Below, one piece after another: positions 5,913 through 9,553 of a DNA stretch of 9,553 nt. This DNA is from CAZHJG01 sp964533425 (GTDB lineage Bacteria > Patescibacteriota > Saccharimonadia > Saccharimonadales > UBA4665): contig CAZHJG010000026.1 of the NCBI GenBank assembly GCA_964533425.1, positions 1-9,553 of the forward strand, read 5' to 3'. Every line of letters starts with the position of its first letter. The stretch's first letter is position 1. Under the pieces are notes generated by a model. The model did not search any database. It saw nothing but the letters and a program-made list of their open reading frames with translations, and was not told the origin of the DNA. The translations under genes were made by a program, and so were the position numbers.

Positions 5913-6479
5913 GCCAAATTTACCCGCCTGAATGAACAGATTCGGGCACCAAAGTTGCGAGTCATCGACGACGATGGTAAACAACTTGGTCTTTTGAGCC
6001 GAAGTGAAGCGCTTGAATTGGCGGATGAACGCGGGCTTGACCTGGTAGAGATCTCACCGGACGCTGATCCGCCGGTGTGCAAGATCATCGACTGGGGTAA
6101 GTACAATTACCAGCGGACTAAACAACTGCAAAAGAATCGCAAGACGACGAAATCGCTTGAGATGAAGCAGATGCGTTTTGGTCTCAAGATTGGCCAGCAT
6201 GATCTGGAAATCAAGATGGGTAAGGTCGCCCGGTTTCTGGAGGCTGGTCACAAGGTCAAGATCACCATTATCTATCGCGGCCGCGAGCAGGCACACAAGG
6301 AGATCGGTTTCCGGCTTGCCGAAAAGGTCATCGCTAACTTCGGTGGTACAATAGTAGTAGATCAGCAGCCACAACTCGCCGGTCGCCAATTAAACTTCGT
6401 GGCGCGCAAGGCTAGTGCAAGCAAACCTGTCACCTATAATTCGAACGCTCAAGCAGAAGGAGAAGAAGACAATGCCTAA
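5910..6479 (+). CDS. infC: Translation initiation factor IF-3
   Basis: The protein is about 189 residues when read from AUA at 5910. It shows the IF3 N-domain with L-N-E-Q-I-R-A-P and L-G-L-L-S-R-S-E-A-L, the linker with D-P-P-V-C-K-I-I-D-W-G-K-Y-x-Y, and the C-domain beginning K-Q-M-R-F-G-L-K-I-G and running to about V-D-Q-Q-P-Q. An acidic tail follows. IF3 binds the 30S subunit, prevents premature 50S joining and checks the start codon. A non-canonical start (AUU, AUC or AUA) is well known for infC because IF3 discriminates against it, giving autorepression; the AAGGAG-7 nt-ATA layout fits this. Starting at ATG 5880 would give 199 residues. The stop overlaps the rpmI start by 8 nt. Confidence 0.95.
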   Translation: MAKFTRLNEQIRAPKLRVIDDDGKQLGLLSRSEALELADERGLDLVEISPDADPPVCKIIDWGKYNYQRTKQLQKNRKTTKSLEMKQMRFGLKIGQHDLEIKMGKVARFLEAGHKVKITIIYRGREQAHKEIGFRLAEKVIANFGGTIVVDQQPQLAGRQLNFVARKASASKPVTYNSNAQAEGEEDNA

Positions 6480-6666
6480 GCTTAAAACTCACAGCGGTAC
6501 CAAAGACCGCGTCCGTATCAGCAAGAACGGCAAAGTCCGGGTTGGCAGCGCTAACATGAACCACTTCCTCGGCAAGAAGAGCGGCAGCCGCAAGCGCGCG
6601 CTGCGTGGCCTGCAAACCCGTAGCGGCAAGATGGCCAAGAATATTAAGAAGAATTTAGGAGTCTAA
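6472..6666 (+). CDS. rpmI: Ribosomal protein bL35
   Basis: The protein is 64 residues, normal length for bL35, and highly basic. It begins M-P-K-L-K-T-H-S-G and contains N-H-F-L-G-K-K-S and K-R-A-L-R-G-L, in line with the family; it is a structural protein of the 50S subunit. The ATG at 6472 has AAGGAG (6457-6462) 9 nt upstream, inside the end of infC, and lies 5 nt before the infC stop, so translation is coupled. An upstream ATG at 6415 in this frame lies inside infC and would add 19 residues unlike bL35. Confidence 0.95.
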   Translation: MPKLKTHSGTKDRVRISKNGKVRVGSANMNHFLGKKSGSRKRALRGLQTRSGKMAKNIKKNLGV

Positions 6667-6682
6667 CAAGCTTTGTATAGCG

Positions 6683-6772
6683 GTCATCCCAGCGCAGGCT
6701 GGGATCCAATCAATACAGCATCCGCTCAGCGGATTCCAAACTGATTGGATCCTGGATCAAGTCCAGGATGAC
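6683..6772. repeat. 90-bp cruciform-type palindromic repeat between rpmI and rplT
   Basis: The element folds as a four-way junction. The outer stem is GTCATC/GATGAC (6683-6688/6767-6772). The left hairpin is CCCAGC-GCAG-GCTGGG (6688-6703). The central 10-bp stem GATCCAATCA/TGATTGGATC (6703-6712/6742-6751) carries a terminal hairpin ATCCGC-TCA-GCGGAT (6720-6734). The right hairpin is TCCTGG-ATCAAGT-CCAGGA (6750-6768). Similar GTCATCC...GGATGAC palindromes are dispersed in many bacterial genomes (memory). It holds no coding frame. It widens a gap that is usually a few dozen bases and, when transcribed, would form a compact RNA structure between the L35 and L20 genes. Confidence 0.8.
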
Positions 6773-6801
6773 AACAAGAAAGCTAATCATAAGGAGTAAT
6801 C

Positions 6802-7146
6802 ATGAGAGTTAAACGAGGCGTTGCCAGTCACAAACGCCACAATAAAATCCGTAAAGCCACCAAGGGCATGTCACACCCGAACCGGGTCAGCGTCAAGCGT
6901 GGTCGCCAGGCCCTAACCAAGTCCTTGCAGTACGCCACCCGCGATCGACGCAATCGCAAGCGCTCTTTCCGTCAGTTATGGAACGCCCGCATCAATGCCG
7001 GCGCCCGCATCAACGGCACCACTTACAGTCAGTTAATCGCCGGCCTTAAAAAAGCCGGTGTCACTTTGGACCGAAAGGTTTTGGCTGAATTAGCCGTCAA
7101 CGAACCCAAGGCTTTCACCGCTGTTGTCAAAGCTGCTAAGAAATAA
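6802..7146 (+). CDS. rplT: Ribosomal protein bL20
   Basis: The protein is 114 residues, within the usual length of about 115-120, and strongly basic. It contains the family signature Y-A-T-R-D-R-R-N-R-K-R-S-F-R-Q-L-W-N-A-R-I-N-A-G-A-R (key residues about 45-70), a basic N-terminal extension and the globular C-terminal domain ending K-A-A-K-K. bL20 is essential for early 50S assembly and in several bacteria represses this operon by binding its mRNA. The ATG at 6802 has AAGGAG (6791-6796) 5 nt upstream. It is separated from rpmI by 135 nt that contain the cruciform repeat, so it relies on its own ribosome site. Transcription ends at the bidirectional terminator at 7172-7197. Confidence 0.96.
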   Translation: MRVKRGVASHKRHNKIRKATKGMSHPNRVSVKRGRQALTKSLQYATRDRRNRKRSFRQLWNARINAGARINGTTYSQLIAGLKKAGVTLDRKVLAELAVNEPKAFTAVVKAAKK

Positions 7147-7171
7147 CTAGTTAGGTAAACATAAGCAAATT

Positions 7172-7197
7172 AAAAAGCCCTCGAGTGAGGGCTTTTT
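7172..7197. terminator. Bidirectional terminator shared by rplT and rnpB
   Basis: AAAAAGCCCTC (7172-7182), loop GAGT, GAGGGCTTTTT (7187-7197) is a perfect 11-bp stem whose arms end in A5 and T5, so it has a U tract on either strand. It lies 25 bp after rplT and directly at the 3' end of the RNase P RNA. Confidence 0.9.
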
Positions 7198-7198
7198 A

Positions 7199-7739
7199 GC
7201 AGCCAGACTATCTATAAGCCGGGTTTTGTCGAGATTGGTCATCTATCTAGGCCGTGCGTTGCCGCGCGGCTCAAGCGGTTCTTATGATGAATCCTAAGCG
7301 GGACGCTTGAGGCTTTAGGCCTCGAAGTATCCATCTCCTTGCAGCCGACAGGGTTTACCGCTTGATCACGTCACCGTGACCAACTGCGGGCTCTTACCCC
7401 GCTCGTTTCACCCTTACCTCGCACCTTCAGGGCTTCATACTCAAGATCAGGGCAAGGAAAAAGCGAAGCGCGGAATAAGCCGTACAAAAGTGCGGTGTTG
7501 AGCACTAGAGCTTTTGACGCCGCAATGATTTGAGAGCACAAGCAGAGTTTCAAGCTCTGCTTGAAAGCAGGCTTGTGCGATATGAAGTTCTGAAGGTGCG
7601 AGGCGGTATCGTTTCTGTGGCACTTTCCCTAAGGTTGCCCTCGGTCGCCGTTAGCGACTGTCGTTCCCTATGCTGCCCGGACTTTCCTCCCGTCTTCGCT
7701 CGAAAGCTACGGCGGGCGACCAACCAATAATCTGGCCGC
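7199..7739 (-). ncRNA. rnpB: RNase P RNA with an expanded P12
   Basis: On the minus strand the 5' half contains GAGGAAAGTCCGGGC and AGGGAAAGTGCCACAGAAA followed by GATACCGCC; the 3' half contains GAGGTAAGGGTGAAA, GGTAAGAGC and near the end ACCCGGCTTA. These are the conserved regions of bacterial RNase P RNA, the ribozyme that matures tRNA 5' ends. The ends pair in a 13-bp P1: GCGGCCAGATTAT from 7739 with ATAGTCTGGCTGC ending at 7199. The length of about 541 nt exceeds the usual 350-400. The excess is in P12, where CGCACCTTCAG/CTGAAGGTGCG plus CTTCATA/TATGAAG (7420-7439/7581-7600) close a 141-nt insertion (7440-7580). Removing the insertion leaves a normal-sized RNA. The promoter at 7745-7773 puts the start at the first base of P1. 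Confidence 0.95.
7440..7580 (-). other. Insertion at the tip of RNase P RNA helix P12
   Basis: Inside P12 the insertion folds on its own. A perfect 9-bp CAAGCAGAG/CTCTGCTTG stem (7539-7547/7555-7563) and a competing GCACAAGC/GCTTGTGC (7536-7543/7571-7578) form one branch. CCGTAC-AAAA-GTGCGG (7480-7495, one mismatch) forms another. GAAGCGCGGAAT (7465-7476) is identical, inverted, to the intergenic repeat at 3572-3583. It has no coding potential. Confidence 0.75.
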
Positions 7740-7744
7740 TTATG

Positions 7745-7773
7745 ATTATATCACCTCTGTTGTGATTTGTCGA
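7745..7773 (-). promoter_or_regulatory. rnpB promoter
   Basis: On the minus strand TCGACA (7768-7773), a 17-nt spacer and TATAAT (7745-7750) preceded by TGA (extended -10) form a near-consensus promoter. It overlaps the last codons of the upstream RNase H fusion gene and places the start at about 7739. Confidence 0.9.
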
Positions 7774-8443
7774 GATGATCATCGAGGGCACGATTGACTG
7801 CCGCGTCAGCCAGTTTATTAAACTCGCGCGGCACATGCGAGAAGCTGATTTTCTTAAAGCCTTTGGCCAGCTGTTTGATAGCATCATGAATCGGCCACAA
7901 ATCGCGATTCTTCACCTTAAAAATACCCTTCATCTGGTTCACGACCAGCAAGCTGTCCATGTACACTTGAACATCTTGCGCACCTAGCTTATGCGCCTCT
8001 TCGAGGGCCAGTTTCAAAGCGGTGTATTCTGCCTGATTATTGGTTGTCACACCGAGGTAAACCCCCTTGTCGACCAACACATTATCTTCCATGTCGAGCA
8101 CCACGAAACCGCTGGCGCTCGGGCCAGGATTGCCCCGCGAGCCACCATCGGCAAAGATTTTAATCTCCTCATGCATCGGCACGGCGTCGGCCATGGCTTT
8201 GGGCTGATGACCCTCATACACCTCGTCAATCAACCGCGCCATCTCTTGGTCCTTGTCGGTTACTTTCTTACCGCCTTCATGGGTAATCAGCCAAATCTGT
8301 ACCACGCTCCACTCATTTTCCCACCGCGGATGGTGCTGATACTCCTCGGCCAGCTCAGCCACTCGACTCATAAAAGCCCAAGCCTGTTTGAAATTCTCGA
8401 AGTTAAACTGCTTATACAACCCGTGTTTGGTTTCCTGCCACAT
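7751..8443 (-). CDS. Fusion of a pterin-4a-carbinolamine dehydratase (DCoH) domain and an RNase HI domain
   Basis: The protein is 230 residues in two parts. Residues 1-75 match the DCoH/PhhB fold: F-N-F-E-N-F-K-Q-A-W-A-F, the E-Y-Q-H-H-P motif (H37, H38, P39), then I-T-H-E-G-G (H55) and D63, the residues needed for dehydrating 4a-hydroxytetrahydropterin. Residues 93-220 are an RNase HI-like domain of the YpeP/Rv2228c type: F-A-D-G-G-S-R-G-N-P-G (D99), T-N-N-Q-A-E-Y (E139), Y-M-D-S (D163) and H-V-P-R-E-F-N-K-L-A-D (D213), so all four metal-binding acids are present. The DCoH part lacks the first helix of stand-alone enzymes. The ATG at 8443 has only GAAGG one base away; a CTG start overlapping the upstream stop (near 8476) is possible. 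The upstream gene ends 29 bp before the ATG, so they probably form an operon. RNase H activity on RNA-DNA hybrids is likely; the DCoH role is unknown. Confidence 0.85.
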   Translation of the reverse strand: MWQETKHGLYKQFNFENFKQAWAFMSRVAELAEEYQHHPRWENEWSVVQIWLITHEGGKKVTDKDQEMARLIDEVYEGHQPKAMADAVPMHEEIKIFADGGSRGNPGPSASGFVVLDMEDNVLVDKGVYLGVTTNNQAEYTALKLALEEAHKLGAQDVQVYMDSLLVVNQMKGIFKVKNRDLWPIHDAIKQLAKGFKKISFSHVPREFNKLADAAVNRALDDHLDKSQQR

Positions 8444-8472
8444 GCCTTCTATCTTAGCACGTCCGGATGGTA

Positions 8473-8910
8473 TCAGAGTTCTAAATATATCCGTACAGCG
8501 GCCTCGTCGAGACCATAATACCTGGCCTGTTCGGCAATGTCATCATTTATGCCAACCAATACTTTTGGTACTTTCGGCTCACTTAATCGGTCATCCAGAA
8601 ATTGCTGCCACGTACCATCGGCTAACACTGGTTTGCCAAGCTGCTCCAGGCTGTCAGGGATAATGGCTACCATGCAGTGGTAAGGACGAAAGGTATTAAT
8701 TGTCAGCGCTTGGTAGCCCTTGCCTTTTAGCTCTTTAGTCATGGAGTCGCTCACCTGCTCACAATAACCCTTACGGTGAAGTGTCTCTACTTCTACTTGT
8801 CGCTGAGAAGCAGCCGCCACAGATTTATAGGCCACTTCGGCGGCCTCAATTACATTGCAATAATCAGCTGGGTCCACGTACTCAGGGTATAAGGATAGTT
8901 CAGTTTTCAC
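8473..8910 (-). CDS. Small protein with a possible transglutaminase-like Cys-His-Asp arrangement
   Basis: The product is 145 residues, soluble, without signal peptide. I do not recognise a named family. The order G-Y-C-E-Q-V-S (C50) at the head of a helix, a strand with R-P-Y-H-C-M-V (H78), and P-V-L-A-D-G-T-W-Q-Q-F (D98) resembles the catalytic layout of transglutaminase/papain-like folds, where a D-x-T-W-x-Q-F segment is common. This is motif-level inference. The start is GTG at 8910; the nearby ATG at 8914 is out of frame. A -10 ends 7 nt before the GTG, so the message is probably leaderless. It is followed after 29 bp by the DCoH-RNase H gene, with no promoter between them that I can see. 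Confidence 0.6.
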   Translation of the reverse strand: MKTELSLYPEYVDPADYCNVIEAAEVAYKSVAAASQRQVEVETLHRKGYCEQVSDSMTKELKGKGYQALTINTFRPYHCMVAIIPDSLEQLGKPVLADGTWQQFLDDRLSEPKVPKVLVGINDDIAEQARYYGLDEAAVRIYLEL

Positions 8911-8917
8911 GCATGTT

Positions 8918-8946
8918 ACAATACCATAAAGTGTGATTTAAATCAA
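8918..8946 (-). promoter_or_regulatory. Promoter of the 145-residue gene, probably leaderless, with an overlapping palindrome
   Basis: On the minus strand TTGATT (8941-8946), a 17-nt spacer and TATTGT (8918-8923) preceded by TGG form a promoter whose expected start is the GTG at 8910. The -35 overlaps a perfect 12-bp palindrome TGATTTAAATCA (8934-8945). Confidence 0.6.
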
Positions 8947-8978
8947 TACCTTCCCCTTGGAGATGAGCCAGCCAATTG

Positions 8979-9380
8979 CTAGTGTGCCATATGATGTTGG
9001 TGTGGCCGGCCAAGCGTGAATAACTTAGCTAAGCCCCAGGCGATCAGCGCGTAGATCAGCATGGCAAACAGCGTGTAGCCTTCAAATCGAGACACACCGT
9101 ACTGCAAGTTATAGTTAAAGAGATTGAAAAACGGTGCCACGAACGGGTGGCTAACATTGTAAATGAAGTCTGCAAAACCGTTGGCCGGGTTAGCTCCCAG
9201 AGCTGCCAAAAGAAAGCGCAAGCCGAGCAGCACTTCAATCACGCCGGCAATAAACCAGATGATCCGGGCTGCCATAACGCCGGCGCCGGGATCTTCCTCT
9301 CTTACTTCACGAGTACTTACCGGACGCGTGTCATCAGCGTAAGCCGGCTCTTCAACTTCCCTAACAATTCTATCTGCCAT
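8979..9380 (-). CDS. YggT-family membrane protein
   Basis: The protein is 133 residues. An acidic/basic hydrophilic N-terminus (about 1-35) precedes two membrane helices at about 37-60 and 101-122. Between them lie L-R-F-L-L-A-A-L-G-A-N-P-A-N-G-F and H-P-F-V-A-P-F, the pattern of the YggT/YlmG family (integral membrane proteins linked to envelope processes and, in some lineages, division). The C-terminus is His-rich (H-Q-H-H-M-A-H). The ATG at 9380 has AAGGAGG (9390-9396) 9 nt upstream, the strongest ribosome site in the window and unlike the leaderless genes nearby. It has its own promoter at 9422-9450. Confidence 0.85.
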   Translation of the reverse strand: MADRIVREVEEPAYADDTRPVSTREVREEDPGAGVMAARIIWFIAGVIEVLLGLRFLLAALGANPANGFADFIYNVSHPFVAPFFNLFNYNLQYGVSRFEGYTLFAMLIYALIAWGLAKLFTLGRPHQHHMAH

Positions 9381-9421
9381 AATTCATATCCTCCTTAGGG
9401 TTACACTAAGAGCCTAGACGA

Positions 9422-9450
9422 AAGATAGCTGCGCGACAGTAACAAATCAA
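9422..9450 (-). promoter_or_regulatory. Promoter of the YggT-family gene
   Basis: On the minus strand TTGATT (9445-9450), 17 nt, TATCTT (9422-9427). It diverges from the tRNA promoter at 9484-9514. The leader is about 35 nt and contains the AAGGAGG site. Confidence 0.55.
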
Positions 9451-9483
9451 ACATCCACTCAGCGCAGAGATAGTCTTCCTCGG

Positions 9484-9514
9484 GGTCGCACTCAGATGAA
9501 TAATACGCTAGAAT
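9484..9514 (+). promoter_or_regulatory. Promoter of the tRNA
   Basis: TAGAAT (9509-9514) lies 24 nt before the tRNA. No TTGACA is at 17 nt; instead GGTCGCACT (9484-9492) ends 16 nt upstream of the -10, exactly as at the secretion operon promoter on the other strand (1825-1855). Confidence 0.45.
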
Positions 9515-9537
9515 AGCAAGGCATTACTTGAGACGAT

Positions 9538-9553
9538 CGGGGTGTGGCGCAGT
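9538..9553 (+). tRNA. 5' end of a tRNA, probably tRNA-Pro, truncated by the window edge
   Basis: CGGGGTG followed by TG and GCGCAGT has the form of a 7-nt acceptor arm, T8 and the start of a D-arm. The C1 with this G-rich arm and GCGCAGT is typical of bacterial tRNA-Pro. Only 16 nt are visible, so the anticodon cannot be read. Confidence 0.6.

Noticed and set aside
7371..7730. ORFs on both strands of 60-66 codons within 7371-7730
   Set aside because: They lie wholly inside the RNase P RNA gene and its P12 insertion.
1..9553. TGA recoded as glycine, as in Gracilibacteria/Absconditabacteria
   Set aside because: TGA ends several genes at sensible family lengths (for example at 5796-5798 and 7751-7753) and no gene contains an internal TGA, apart from the clearly decayed peptidase.
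1..9553. CRISPR array, toxin-antitoxin pair or transposase gene
   Set aside because: No regularly spaced direct repeats and no such protein seen; repeats present are isolated palindromes.

Overview
The window most likely comes from a Candidate Phyla Radiation (Patescibacteria) genome, with Saccharibacteria the best guess. The grounds are the membrane-anchored VirD4/TraG-like ATPase preceded by a small Pro/Gln-rich gene, the compact layout, several apparently leaderless or near-leaderless genes, and standard use of TGA as a stop. Standard TGA argues against Gracilibacteria/Absconditabacteria. This placement is inference; there is no rRNA here to test it.

Layout from left to right. (1) 1-1817, minus strand: a type IV secretion-like operon with a Pro-rich small protein followed 5 bp later by the N-terminal 464 residues of a Walker-A ATPase that runs off the left edge. 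(2) 1857-2225, minus: a small four-helix membrane protein, preceded by a strongly structured non-coding stretch (about 2275-2610) that looks like an RNA gene or long leader. (3) 2693-3226, plus: a broken C39-like cysteine peptidase with frameshifts and an internal loss. (4) 3227-3710: repeats, a DnaA-box-like site, and a promoter-to-terminator unit of about 175 nt without an obvious long ORF (candidate small RNA). (5) 3711-5240, plus: intact comM/yifB, then an unrecognised 148-residue gene. (6) 5804-7197, plus: the translation operon infC-rpmI-rplT. infC probably starts at an AUA codon, rpmI overlaps the end of infC, and a 90-bp cruciform-type repeat sits between rpmI and rplT. (7) 7199-7739, minus: RNase P RNA converging on rplT and sharing one bidirectional terminator with it. 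Its P12 helix carries an insertion of about 140 nt. (8) 7751-8910, minus: a fusion of a pterin-4a-carbinolamine dehydratase (DCoH) domain with an RNase HI domain, preceded by a small protein with a possible Cys-His-Asp (transglutaminase-like) arrangement. (9) 8979-9380, minus: a YggT-family membrane protein. (10) 9538-9553, plus: the first 16 nt of a tRNA, probably tRNA-Pro, cut by the right edge.

Functionally, the right half is core translation and RNA processing (IF3, L35, L20, RNase P, tRNA, RNase H). The left half is DNA handling and envelope (secretion/conjugation-like ATPase, ComM for processing of incoming DNA, membrane proteins). The least expected items are the DCoH-RNase H fusion, the P12 insertion in RNase P RNA that shares a motif with an intergenic repeat, two candidate structured RNAs sharing an A-rich 13-mer, and a -35-like octamer found at identical spacing in two promoters.
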